From: an uncultured Alphaproteobacteria bacterium
GTDB taxonomy: Bacteria; Pseudomonadota; Alphaproteobacteria; RF32; CAG-239
Length of the DNA stretch: 39,277 bases
Reading direction: 5' to 3'
Assembly: GCA_947588275.1 (NCBI GenBank)
Contig: CANPYJ010000015.1
Span: 1-39,277 of the forward strand
Each line of letters opens with the position of its first letter. Position 1 is the first letter of the stretch. The notes beneath the pieces were generated by a model. The model saw only the letters and a list, made by a program, of their open reading frames with translations, searched no databases and was not told the DNA's origin. Below, piece by piece: positions 1 through 8,904 of this stretch. Made by a program: the position numbers and the translations under genes.

Positions 1-11
1 TTTGTTTTCAA

Positions 12-88
<77 letters not shown>

Positions 89-139
89 ATAATATAGCGC
101 TTCTTTTACGCCCATATCCGTCTCTTGTCAAGCTTTTAT

Positions 140-208
140 TTAAAAAAACAACGAAATTATCACGGCAAACATCAATACTGCCGCCACAATCCAACACTGC
201 CACCGCAT
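140..208 (-). CDS. micro-ORF, 22-aa single-helix hydrophobic peptide MRWQCWIVAAVLMFAVIISLFF
   Basis: Read by hand on the minus strand; ATG at 208 with TAGGAG Shine-Dalgarno 6 nt upstream; TAA stop at 140. Too short for the ORF track. Confidence 0.55.
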   Translation of the reverse strand: MRWQCWIVAAVLMFAVIISLFF

Positions 209-217
209 ATTTTTCTC

Positions 218-289
218 CTAATTAAACAACACCAACGCCGCCGCCACAATCACAACCACCAAAAGCGCGGCCCAATGTTTTGCCGTCAT
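218..289 (-). CDS. micro-ORF, 23-aa single-helix hydrophobic peptide MTAKHWAALLVVVIVAAALVLFN
   Basis: Read by hand on the minus strand; ATG at 289 preceded by AAGGAG about 8 nt upstream; its TAG stop overlaps the SD of the next micro-ORF. Confidence 0.55.
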   Translation of the reverse strand: MTAKHWAALLVVVIVAAALVLFN

Positions 290-324
290 TTATATATCTC
301 CTTTTCGGCCATTATAAAGAGGCT

Positions 325-525
325 TTACTGAATAACAGCCTCCGACATGTCATCATAGAGCTCAAAATCGCCTTCTTCCATACGGCGTAAAGTTTCTTCC
401 GGCATGTGAAGCAATTCGGCCATTTCTGCGAGCGTAAAGTTACGGCTGCGACGCATGAATCTTATTCTGGCACCGATTTGCTTTTTGGCGGCCGCGCTGA
501 GCGGAATAACATCCTCTGCTTTCAT
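325..525 (-). CDS. small helix-turn-helix (XRE-like) protein, 66 aa
   Basis: IGARIRFMRRSRNFTLAEMAELLHMPEETLRRMEEGDFE fits the Cro/C1-type HTH pattern; near-consensus promoter upstream. Confidence 0.7.
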   Translation of the reverse strand: MKAEDVIPLSAAAKKQIGARIRFMRRSRNFTLAEMAELLHMPEETLRRMEEGDFELYDDMSEAVIQ

Positions 526-557
526 TTTATGTATACCTCGTAATCAATCTAAAGGCG

Positions 558-585
558 ATATTATACTAATAATACAACTTGTCAA
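558..585 (-). promoter_or_regulatory. predicted sigma70-type promoter for the 66-aa HTH gene and micro-ORFs
   Basis: Minus strand TTGACA (585-580), 16 nt, TAATAT (563-558). Confidence 0.5.
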
Positions 586-628
586 CTAATTTATGTTATT
601 TTTATATAAAACTTAGCAAACATCACAA

Positions 629-655
629 AAAAGCCGCCTTTGAAAGGCGGCTTTA
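629..655 (-). terminator. rho-independent terminator downstream of the 323-aa regulator
   Basis: Minus strand AAAGCCGCC-TTTCA-AAGGCGGCTTTTTTG stem-loop with T-run. Confidence 0.8.
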
Positions 656-673
656 ATCCTTGACGGCTCTTGC

Positions 674-1645
674 CTAAAGGCTGATGAACACAACCTTATG
701 CACATTTTGCAAATCATCGTTGCCCAGAGCAATCTTTTCTTCCGGATTCCAGCGAATGCCATACAGACGCCCTTCGTCGTCTTCGCGGATAGAAACAACT
801 TTGGCCTCGCTTTCCGACACAAAATATACTGCAATGTCGCCGACGCTGACAACTTCCTGCGGATCTACAAACAAAACCGAACGCGTCGGCAAAAGCGAAC
901 CCAGCCGGCGGGTGCAAAGATTGATCGCATAAGCATCTTTTTTGTTATACAGCTGAATCGGTCGTTGGACTTTTTTGACTTCTTCCTCAAAATCGACAAT
1001 AATATCACCGTCTTTGCCGGCGGCGCCGAAGACCGAAATCTTCATTCCGTCGGGAGCCACATTGCCAAACGAAGCAATTGCTCCGCGCGGCGTCGACAAA
1101 AGCTTATATTTGGCATCGTTGCGCTGAATAATCTCCTCAAGCATACCACGCTCGTCCAAACTCTTAATTTCGTCGCGCAGCTCTTCCGGTGACATTTTGA
1201 TGGCCTTGGCGATGTTCTTAAACTCTTTGTCAGAAACTTCGCGCTGTCCCATCTCAATCCGATGATAAACCGACAGCGTCATATCGGCGCTTTCTGCAAC
1301 TTCAATCAAGGTCAGATTCTTTTCGTTGCGAATTTGACGCAAACCGGCGCCCAAAGTCTTGAGACCGGACTTTTCGTTAATCTTGTTACGGCGTTCCTGC
1401 TCGCGGCGCCAGGCCTGCACAATCTCTTGCTGAGAGTTTTGCTCGTTGACAAACAACTCTTGCAGAGGACAATCCAAAAACTCCGCCACGCGCACCAATT
1501 GTTCCTGATCAACCCGGCGATATCCTTTTTCAATCTTCGAGATTGCCGACAGGCTGACACCGAGATGATCGGCCAACTCTTGCATTGAACGCCCGCGCAA
1601 CCGGCGGTACATCCTGATTTGGTTTGGGAAAATAATTTCTTCCAT
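674..1645 (-). CDS. transcriptional regulator with two N-terminal XRE HTH domains and a C-terminal S24/LexA-like region
   Basis: HTH1 IRMYRRLRGRSMQELADHLGVSLSAISKIEKGYR; HTH2 LRQIRNEKNLTLIEVAESADMTLSVYHRIEMGQR; C-terminal GSLLPTRSVLFVDPQEVVSVGDIAVYF resembles S24-type folds. Confidence 0.8.
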   Translation of the reverse strand: MEEIIFPNQIRMYRRLRGRSMQELADHLGVSLSAISKIEKGYRRVDQEQLVRVAEFLDCPLQELFVNEQNSQQEIVQAWRREQERRNKINEKSGLKTLGAGLRQIRNEKNLTLIEVAESADMTLSVYHRIEMGQREVSDKEFKNIAKAIKMSPEELRDEIKSLDERGMLEEIIQRNDAKYKLLSTPRGAIASFGNVAPDGMKISVFGAAGKDGDIIVDFEEEVKKVQRPIQLYNKKDAYAINLCTRRLGSLLPTRSVLFVDPQEVVSVGDIAVYFVSESEAKVVSIREDDEGRLYGIRWNPEEKIALGNDDLQNVHKVVFISL

Positions 1646-1776
1646 TTCAGATTACCTCATAAAAAAGATACACAAGATTCTGACAAGTATATTAACCGTT
1701 GGAAAATATTAATCAAGAAAATAGTACAAAAAAAGACAATTTGTGTACAAATTATTTTCCACAGTCAAACGTCAAA

Positions 1777-3597
1777 TTACTTCCGGTGTATCTCCTTATC
1801 AAGCTTTTCCAGCTCATCGATATAAGACGAAATCAGGCTCAAACCTTTGTTCCAAAATTCCGGACTCTTGGCGTCAAGCCCAAAAGGCTTAAGCAGTTCG
1901 TCATATCGCTTGACTCCCGTTTGCGACAACATGTCCAGATATTTGTCGGCAAAATTCCTGACCTTTCCCTCGCGGTAGACCTGATACAGCGAGTTGACCA
2001 AACAGTCGGCAAACGAATAAGCATAGACATAAAACGGACTATGGAAGAAATGGCTGACAATCGGCCAAATGGCGCGACTGTCGTCATCGACGATAACATG
2101 CGGACCGAGGCTTGTGCGCATTTCTTCCAGCCAGATTTCCTCCAGCCGGGCGCTTGAAAGCTCTCCGTCGCGCCGCTCCTGATGTACCCGTGTTTCAAAA
2201 CAATGAAACGCAATCTGTCTGAGCGCCGTATTAATCATATCGTTGACTTTGGAAGCAATCAGACACAGACGAGCCTTGGGATCGTCAAGCCGCTGCAACA
2301 AAGACTGAAATGTAATCATCTCGGCAAACACCGAGGCCACTTCGGCCAAAATCATCGGCGTATCATCGTTAAGTTCGCCTTGTTTGATTGACAGCCGCAT
2401 GTGGCAGCCGTGTCCGAGTTCGTGCGCCAAAGTCAGCACATCGTTTTGTTTGCCGACAAAATTGAGCATCAGATACGGATGAAACTTGGCCGGCAACGGC
2501 ATGGCAAAAGCTCCGCTGCGTTTGCCGTCGCGCGGCGGCACGTCAATCCACGAATGCCCGGCATCAAAAAACGGCAGCGCCAGCTTTTTGAGTTTAGGCG
2601 AAAAACCCTCATAGGCCGCCAAAACGATATTCACGCTTTCGTCCCAACCGTAGTGTTTGTCCTCGGCAAACGGCAGCGGCGCATTGCGATCCCAATACTG
2701 AATTTTTTTGACGCCCAGCCATTTGGCTTTGAGCTTGTAGAAGCGATCGGAAATGTTGCCATACTGCGCCCGCACCGAATCAACCAGCGCATTGAGGGCT
2801 TTGTCATCAACCTGATTGTCCAGATTGCGAGCCGCAACCGGAGACTTATAGCCGCGATGATTGTCGCTGATGGCTTTGTCTTTGACAATCATATTATAAA
2901 TAAAAGTGAACAAATCGGCATTCTGACGACACACGCGATTGAGCTCCTTGCCGGCTTTTTCGCGAATTTCGGCGTTTTTGTCTTGCAGCAGTTTGGAAAT
3001 TTCGGCATCATTATATTTTTTGCCGTCCACCACAAACTCCAGCTTAGCCGAATGCTCATCATAAAGCCGCCGCCAAGCCGAGCCGGAAGTCACTGACTTG
3101 TCCAAAAAAATCTCCTCTTGTTCTTCCGGCAGTTCATACGGCTTAAACCGCCGCGACCGCTCCAAAAACGGCCGATAACGAGCCACCTGTCCGTCAGCCA
3201 GTAATTTCTGAAAATCCGCTTCCGGCAACTGATTAATTTCCAATCCGTAAAAAATCGCCGGTTTGGAAGCCTCGGTCATTTTTTCGTCAATGTTCTGATA
3301 AAATGCCACGGCAGCCTGATTCTTCATCTGCGTAACCATATTCAGATACGCGTAAACGCCAAGCTTGCTGCCCAAAATGCCGGTCTTTTCGACAAGTTTC
3401 AGAGATTCGAGAAATTCCGCCGCACTCAGTTTGGCAATTTTGCCCTTATAACGCCGCGCCAGCGTTTTGTTCAGCCGAGCGTAGCTCGCCAGATCCTTCT
3501 CCACCTGCGGATCCTGCGGACTCTGGTACAGTGCCGTCAAATCCCATGCCGGCAGGTTGTTCTTCGGGGCTGATTTCGTGTTCTGCGTCTTCTTCAT
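1777..3597 (-). CDS. pepF: oligoendopeptidase F family M3 metallopeptidase
   Basis: 606 aa; HELGHGCH zinc motif; N-terminal LPAWDLTALY typical of PepF. Confidence 0.93.
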   Translation of the reverse strand: MKKTQNTKSAPKNNLPAWDLTALYQSPQDPQVEKDLASYARLNKTLARRYKGKIAKLSAAEFLESLKLVEKTGILGSKLGVYAYLNMVTQMKNQAAVAFYQNIDEKMTEASKPAIFYGLEINQLPEADFQKLLADGQVARYRPFLERSRRFKPYELPEEQEEIFLDKSVTSGSAWRRLYDEHSAKLEFVVDGKKYNDAEISKLLQDKNAEIREKAGKELNRVCRQNADLFTFIYNMIVKDKAISDNHRGYKSPVAARNLDNQVDDKALNALVDSVRAQYGNISDRFYKLKAKWLGVKKIQYWDRNAPLPFAEDKHYGWDESVNIVLAAYEGFSPKLKKLALPFFDAGHSWIDVPPRDGKRSGAFAMPLPAKFHPYLMLNFVGKQNDVLTLAHELGHGCHMRLSIKQGELNDDTPMILAEVASVFAEMITFQSLLQRLDDPKARLCLIASKVNDMINTALRQIAFHCFETRVHQERRDGELSSARLEEIWLEEMRTSLGPHVIVDDDSRAIWPIVSHFFHSPFYVYAYSFADCLVNSLYQVYREGKVRNFADKYLDMLSQTGVKRYDELLKPFGLDAKSPEFWNKGLSLISSYIDELEKLDKEIHRK

Positions 3598-4015
3598 GTT
3601 CCAATTCCTCGCTCAATTTTTTCAGTTGCAGCATTTCTTCGGCAAAAGCCGGATTATTTTTCAGATAGTCGGCTCTGGCTTCGGCGTCAAACAATTCGTC
3701 TTCGACCGGTTCCGGCACAAATATATAGTTGCTCCAGGGCATGTCCTGTTTGCCGCGCATCCAAGCGGCAAACCCGTGCCCGACGACCTTCATGTCGCAC
3801 CAACTGTTTTGCACAATAACTTTAAGTGAACACCATATTTTGTTTTCGCCGCAATTCAGCAAATGTTCGGCCATTTTTTCCGTGCAGGGAATAAACCCGC
3901 GTTTTTGCGCATCTTGCCGCGGCGCCAGCAGAACCAGCAGAAACAACAGGCAAAATGCCAAAACAAACAGTCCCGTGGTTAACCCGAACCAATAGCGGCG
4001 CATCGTATTCATCAT
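3446..4015 (-). CDS. small membrane-anchored protein of unknown function
   Basis: Likely start at 4015/4012 (MMNTMRRYWFGLTTGLFVLAFCLLFLLVLLAP, N-terminal TM) overlapping the upstream TGA stop; acidic, low-complexity C terminus overlapping the pepF 5' end. Confidence 0.65.
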   Translation of the reverse strand: MMNTMRRYWFGLTTGLFVLAFCLLFLLVLLAPRQDAQKRGFIPCTEKMAEHLLNCGENKIWCSLKVIVQNSWCDMKVVGHGFAAWMRGKQDMPWSNYIFVPEPVEDELFDAEARADYLKNNPAFAEEMLQLKKLSEELEHEEDAEHEISPEEQPAGMGFDGTVPESAGSAGGEGSGELRSAEQNAGAAL

Positions 4016-4749
4016 TTGTCCTTTTTGGCTTTGCGCAGTTTGACCAATTCTTCCAGATAGGCCAGCTCGTCCAAAGTATTGGCGGCCGAGGCCTCTTCCA
4101 CCGGACACTCCACGGCGGTGCAACGCAATCCTTTGTGGAGCGCCACTTCGACCGCATCAGTCAGATAATACTCGCCGGCGGCGTTTTCATTACTGATGGC
4201 GCCCAAAATTTCAAATAATTTTTCGCCGTCAAAACACATCATGCCGGAGTTGCAAAAATTGATGGCGCGCTCGGCTTCCGTTGCATCTTTATATTCGACG
4301 ATGCGCGCCAGATTGTTGCCCTCCATAATCAGCCGCCCGTAGCGCGCCGGATCTTGCGGACGAAAACCGAGGCAGACGACCGAATACCCTTCGTCGCGCT
4401 TTTTCAAAAGTTTTTTCATCGTATCTACGGTATACAGCGGCTGATCGCCGAAGATGACCAAAACGTCTCCCTTAAATCCGACAAGTTCGGCGCGTGCCGC
4501 CAACACCGCGTGTCCGGTACCGAGTTGTTTTTCCTGCACGCAGGTCGGATTCGGCGCCACTTCTTTTCTCACCAAATCTCCGTCCGGTGCGGTAACCGTA
4601 ACGATTTTGCTGACCTTCAGCTCCTGCAGCGTGTCAACGATGTGTCTGATCATCGGTTTGCCGTCTACCGGCATCAAAACTTTCGGCAAGTCGGATTTCA
4701 TACGGGTGCCTTTGCCGGCTCCCAATATAATTGCAGCAATTTCTCTCAT
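4012..4749 (-). CDS. sugar nucleotidyltransferase, GlmU N-terminal domain-like (no acetyltransferase domain)
   Basis: AAIILGAGKGTRMKSDLPKVLMPVDGKPM signature; GTGHAV, FGDQPLY and EYYLTDAVE motifs as in GlmU uridyltransferase; start at MREIAAI (4749). Confidence 0.85.
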   Translation of the reverse strand: MREIAAIILGAGKGTRMKSDLPKVLMPVDGKPMIRHIVDTLQELKVSKIVTVTAPDGDLVRKEVAPNPTCVQEKQLGTGHAVLAARAELVGFKGDVLVIFGDQPLYTVDTMKKLLKKRDEGYSVVCLGFRPQDPARYGRLIMEGNNLARIVEYKDATEAERAINFCNSGMMCFDGEKLFEILGAISNENAAGEYYLTDAVEVALHKGLRCTAVECPVEEASAANTLDELAYLEELVKLRKAKKDK

Positions 4750-4829
4750 AAAAAAACTCCTTTTATAACTTTTTAATAAGTTTAATTTATAATGCAATTA
4801 TCTTTTAATTGTTAACAAGAGTGCACTTT

Positions 4830-6872
4830 ATGAAAAAACTTTTTCTTGCAATTTGTTTCAGTGTTTTCTGGTGTCTGCCGTCTCAGGCCAAAGTTAAACA
4901 ATTGTTTGATCATTCCGAGATTCCGCAGGTTCAGGCGCCGGTTCCCGACAAAGTCGAAACTCCGAAGGTCGTTTCCTTTGAAGGGCTCAAAAATTTTTTG
5001 GAAAAACGTTTTAAAGTAACGGTTCAGACAACAACCGACAAACTGTCCACCGCCATGACCGACATTGAGGGAAGCGACGAAATGCCGGCTGCAGCACCTA
5101 AAGGCACTTATCAAAAAATTTATGACGACGCTATGCGCCGCTCCGCCGAACAAACCACCGAAAAATCTGCGCAAAAGCCGCAGTTTCTTCTGCCTTTGTC
5201 TGACCAGCCCGCGGCGACGGAAAGTCTTAATCTGCCGATTGTTGAAACCGCGCTGCCGCCGGACGGGCGGCGGGTGCTGGTTCCGGCGTCCGAGCACATT
5301 CCCTATTTTATGAGCAACATTGAGTTGCATCCCGATGGCACGGTCATCTTTGCCGATACGGTCGTTGCTGTGGAAAACGGCCAAAAATTGCGCGAAGGCC
5401 TGAGCCGTTTTTTGCCCCGACGAATATTCACCCGCGACGGCGGCCGGCAGTCTGTCGACTATACGCTGATCCGGGTCACCGTCAATAACGACGAAGTTCC
5501 GTACCATATTGTGGAAATCCCCGAAGGGCTGCTCATTGCCCCCTCGCAAGAACAACCGTCGGAGCCCGGAATTTATACTTATGTTTTTGAATATATGGCC
5601 GACAATCTGATAACGGATTACGGCGACTATCAGGAGTTTTATTGGGACATAACCGGCAGTGCCTGGAATCTGGTGGTTGCCCGCATCGGCGCCACTCTCA
5701 GCCTGCCAGACACAATTCAGCCGCTGGATCAGCACATTTTTATCGGTTCGGCCGAAAATCTGCATGAAAGCGGCACCGTCGTCATCAATCCGTCACCGCA
5801 AATATGGGGATATGCTTCCGAAGAGTCTTTGGCCGCCGGCGAAGGCATGCATCTTTTGGTCACTTTGCCGCCGCATTCTGTTTTGCCGCCCTCTTGGGAT
5901 ACCCGCCTTTTGCAAAATTTTGCCGATTGGGGCGATTTATATATCAGTCTGACGACGCTGGCCGCCATCATCATTTCATTTTTGTTGTCTTGGAACTACA
6001 TCCGCGCCAACAAAGGCCAGTTGAAAATCCGCCTCAAAAAATCGCCTGTAATGCTGCGTTATCTGCTGTTTGGCCGCTATGATTTCCGATCATTCGGCAG
6101 TTTTCTTCTGGAACTCTACCGCAAAAACATCATCGACATCCAGCAGGCCGACAGCGCCGTGCTGCTGATTAAGCGCACCGACAATCTAAAATCGCTGAAT
6201 TTTGCCGAACAAAAAGCGGTCAACTATCTGTTTACCCAAAACGAACCGGTGTTAAACGTTAACAAAAACAACCGGCTCAAAATAGTCCGTGCGGCGTTGA
6301 CCATCGAAAAAGATCTGCGCCGTTCGCTGTTTAAGTTTTTGCTCAAGCTTAACAGCGGCTACCTGTTTTTCAGTCTTGGGATGCTCTTCTTAGGCGAATT
6401 GTTCATTGCCTTTATCTCCGGCAACTGGATAACCCGCTTTTTAACTTTGTTTTGTGCCACTTTTGTTTCCGGATTCGGAATCTTTGTGTTTAACCGACCG
6501 GCACGCTCGGCGTTTGTCCGTACGATTCTCAAAATCATCGGAATTGCTCTGTTTTTGCTCGCGATTGTCGCCATGGCAGCCGAAGTTTCCCTTTGGAGCG
6601 CGTTGGCGTTGCAAGCGTCGCTTTTGGCCATAAGCCGCTATACCGCCGCTTATGCCCAGCGCCGCGGTCTGCTCAAAAGCTACATTGACAACGCCGCCGC
6701 TTTGCGCACTCGCCTGCCGGAACAGCGCGAAACAATCCTCATCGGCCACGAAATTGCCAATCAACAGGCCTATATCTGGGCTTTTAAGCTGGAAGACGCT
6801 TTTGCCGGCGCCGCCGACAACGAATACAACAAACTTCCGGCCATTGCCGAACTGATGAAGATTTTGGCGTAA
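4830..6872 (+). CDS. DUF2207-like membrane protein with signal peptide
   Basis: Signal peptide MKKLFLAICFSVFWCLPSQA; extracellular beta-rich region followed by several TM helices, DUF2207-like layout. Confidence 0.75.
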   Translation: MKKLFLAICFSVFWCLPSQAKVKQLFDHSEIPQVQAPVPDKVETPKVVSFEGLKNFLEKRFKVTVQTTTDKLSTAMTDIEGSDEMPAAAPKGTYQKIYDDAMRRSAEQTTEKSAQKPQFLLPLSDQPAATESLNLPIVETALPPDGRRVLVPASEHIPYFMSNIELHPDGTVIFADTVVAVENGQKLREGLSRFLPRRIFTRDGGRQSVDYTLIRVTVNNDEVPYHIVEIPEGLLIAPSQEQPSEPGIYTYVFEYMADNLITDYGDYQEFYWDITGSAWNLVVARIGATLSLPDTIQPLDQHIFIGSAENLHESGTVVINPSPQIWGYASEESLAAGEGMHLLVTLPPHSVLPPSWDTRLLQNFADWGDLYISLTTLAAIIISFLLSWNYIRANKGQLKIRLKKSPVMLRYLLFGRYDFRSFGSFLLELYRKNIIDIQQADSAVLLIKRTDNLKSLNFAEQKAVNYLFTQNEPVLNVNKNNRLKIVRAALTIEKDLRRSLFKFLLKLNSGYLFFSLGMLFLGELFIAFISGNWITRFLTLFCATFVSGFGIFVFNRPARSAFVRTILKIIGIALFLLAIVAMAAEVSLWSALALQASLLAISRYTAAYAQRRGLLKSYIDNAAALRTRLPEQRETILIGHEIANQQAYIWAFKLEDAFAGAADNEYNKLPAIAELMKILA

Positions 6873-6962
6873 AACATCTGATAACTGAGAATAGTGCTTG
6901 TAATTTGCCGTCAAGCGCTTAGACTTTTTCATATCTGTAAAAACTGTTCAAAGGAAAATCTG

Positions 6963-8315
6963 ATGGGAAAAAACAAATGGTTCGGAACTGACGGCGTGCG
7001 CGGCGTCGCCAATCAATTTCCAATGACCGCCGATTTTGCGCTGCGGCTCGGACAGGCAGCCGCGGTTTTGTGCTGCCGCCGTTTTCACAAAGCCGCCATT
7101 GCCAAAGACACTCGTGTCAGCTGTGCCATGCTTGAAGCCGCGCTTACCGCCGGCCTGACAGCGCAGGGCATTGACGTCGTTCGGCTCGGCGTTATACCGA
7201 CTCCGGCGGCCACCACCCTCACTCCGGAACTCGGCGTCGATATGACTTTTATGATTACCGCTTCCCATAATCCTTATCAGGACAACGGCATCAAACTGAT
7301 TGCCGCCGACGGCAACAAGTTTTCCGATGACATTACGTCCGAACTGGAAGCGCTGATAGAAAAAAACGATTTTGCCGCACCGGAATCTCCGGGCCGCGTT
7401 TCCGATGACACGCAGGCTCTTGCCCGTTATAAAGAAATAGCGCTGTCCACGGCGGCCGATCCGCAACAGCTGGCCGGACTCAAAATTGTCTTGGACTGCG
7501 CCAACGGCTGTTTTTCAAACATTATGCCGGAAGTTTTTGAGCGCCTGGGCGCCGAAGTCATCTGCTTAGGCTGTCGGCCGGACGGCACCAACATCAACCG
7601 CGACTGCGGCTCCCAACATCCGCAAGCCATGCTCGACAAAATCAAAGAATGCAGCGCTGACTTAGGAATTGCGGTTGACGGCGACGGCGATCGCATTAAA
7701 GTCGGCGACGACAACGGACAACTTGTCAAAAGTGAGCAGCTGATTGCTTTTCTGGCGCAATATCTTGAGCTGTCCGGACACAATCGGTCGCGGCCGATTG
7801 TTTCGACCGTTCTTTCCAATACCGGACTGGAAAAATTCGTCACTCAAAAACTAAAGCTTGATTATTATTCCACTCCGGTCGGCGAACGTCATGTGGTTGC
7901 TCAAATGCGCGCCCAAAACGGCGCTGTAGGCGGCGAAGAATCCGGCCACATTGTTTTGTTGGACTACTCGCACAGCGGCGATGCCCTGATGGTTGCGCTG
8001 GTCTTGGCGCAAGGCCTCAAAAATGCCGGTCGTAAAATGAGTCGGATTTTCCCATTGTTTGAAAACGAACCCCTGTTTTTTGAGAATCCCCGCTTGGCCG
8101 ACCGTGAACAAGTCAAAGCCGTTGCCGCCCATCCGGAACTGCAGGCTTTGCTGACCGAAGCCCAAAATCAATTGCGCGGAATCGGCCGCGCCGTTATCCA
8201 CCCTTCCGGCACCGAGCCGTTGATAAGAGTTTGGGTATGCGGCGCCGATGAAAACCTGGTGCAAACCATCGGCAACAGATTGCTGGCCAAAATCCGCGCG
8301 CTTGCAGAAAATTAA
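6963..8315 (+). CDS. glmM: phosphoglucosamine mutase
   Basis: MGKNKWFGTDGVRGVAN start, TASHNPYQDNGIK active-site serine loop, DGDGDR metal site, HPSGTEPLIRVW phosphate loop. Confidence 0.96.
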   Translation: MGKNKWFGTDGVRGVANQFPMTADFALRLGQAAAVLCCRRFHKAAIAKDTRVSCAMLEAALTAGLTAQGIDVVRLGVIPTPAATTLTPELGVDMTFMITASHNPYQDNGIKLIAADGNKFSDDITSELEALIEKNDFAAPESPGRVSDDTQALARYKEIALSTAADPQQLAGLKIVLDCANGCFSNIMPEVFERLGAEVICLGCRPDGTNINRDCGSQHPQAMLDKIKECSADLGIAVDGDGDRIKVGDDNGQLVKSEQLIAFLAQYLELSGHNRSRPIVSTVLSNTGLEKFVTQKLKLDYYSTPVGERHVVAQMRAQNGAVGGEESGHIVLLDYSHSGDALMVALVLAQGLKNAGRKMSRIFPLFENEPLFFENPRLADREQVKAVAAHPELQALLTEAQNQLRGIGRAVIHPSGTEPLIRVWVCGADENLVQTIGNRLLAKIRALAEN

Positions 8316-8375
8316 GCTTTTATTTACCGGAAAGTAGCATAATCTTGCCAAGACGAAATCTCCGGAGAAAATCGA

Positions 8376-8594
8376 ATGCCAAAAAATATTGATGTTTCTT
8401 TTCTTGATTGGACACAAGAACACAAGCCGGCCATCCGCCGCCGCGGCATCGCGGCTTTGGCGGTGTCTGTCCGAAAACCGCGGCCTATGGTTCCCGGCGG
8501 AGAAAAACTGCGTTGTATTTGGCCGTCCGGATTCGAAAACCTGAATTCACGGGTGCAAAGCCGACGGATATTAGGCGCCGAAACCAATGATTAA
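8376..8594 (+). CDS. small basic hypothetical protein, 72 aa
   Basis: SD GGAGAAAATCGA before ATG; overlaps the next gene by 8 nt. Confidence 0.5.
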   Translation: MPKNIDVSFLDWTQEHKPAIRRRGIAALAVSVRKPRPMVPGGEKLRCIWPSGFENLNSRVQSRRILGAETND

Positions 8595-8904
8595 AGGCCT
8601 CATCTCGTTGTTTACCAGCGGTGCAGTCTTCCATCCGATGGTGCTGCTGGGCATTATCGGCGGCCTGTATTCAATTACTCATCTGGCGGGAAACGACATT
8701 CGCGAGATACTGACTGACGGCCGGCTTTATCTGGCGGCTGCCGTTTTATCCCTAATTTACAGTTTTGGCTTTAAACGCATATATCAAGAAGGAGGCCGCG
8801 GCGTCGATTTTGGCGCAACCTTTTTATCCGCGATTGCCGGAATCGTCCGCTTTATACTGGCCTACGTTCTCTCAATGTCTTTTGTTCTAATGCTCAGTTT
8901 CTAG
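8587..8904 (+). CDS. small integral membrane protein, 105 aa
   Basis: About three hydrophobic helices (MVLLGIIGGLYSI, LYLAAAVLSLIYSF, VRFILAYVLSMSFVLMLSF). Confidence 0.65.
   Translation: MIKGLISLFTSGAVFHPMVLLGIIGGLYSITHLAGNDIREILTDGRLYLAAAVLSLIYSFGFKRIYQEGGRGVDFGATFLSAIAGIVRFILAYVLSMSFVLMLSF

Noticed and set aside
125-331. 68-aa plus-strand ORF near the left edge
   Set aside because: H/R/N-rich with no SD; the minus strand here carries two SD-led micro-ORFs that explain the open frame.
4812-5765. 317-aa minus-strand ORF opposite the DUF2207-like gene
   Set aside because: Shadow ORF; the sense frame has a signal peptide and DUF2207 features.
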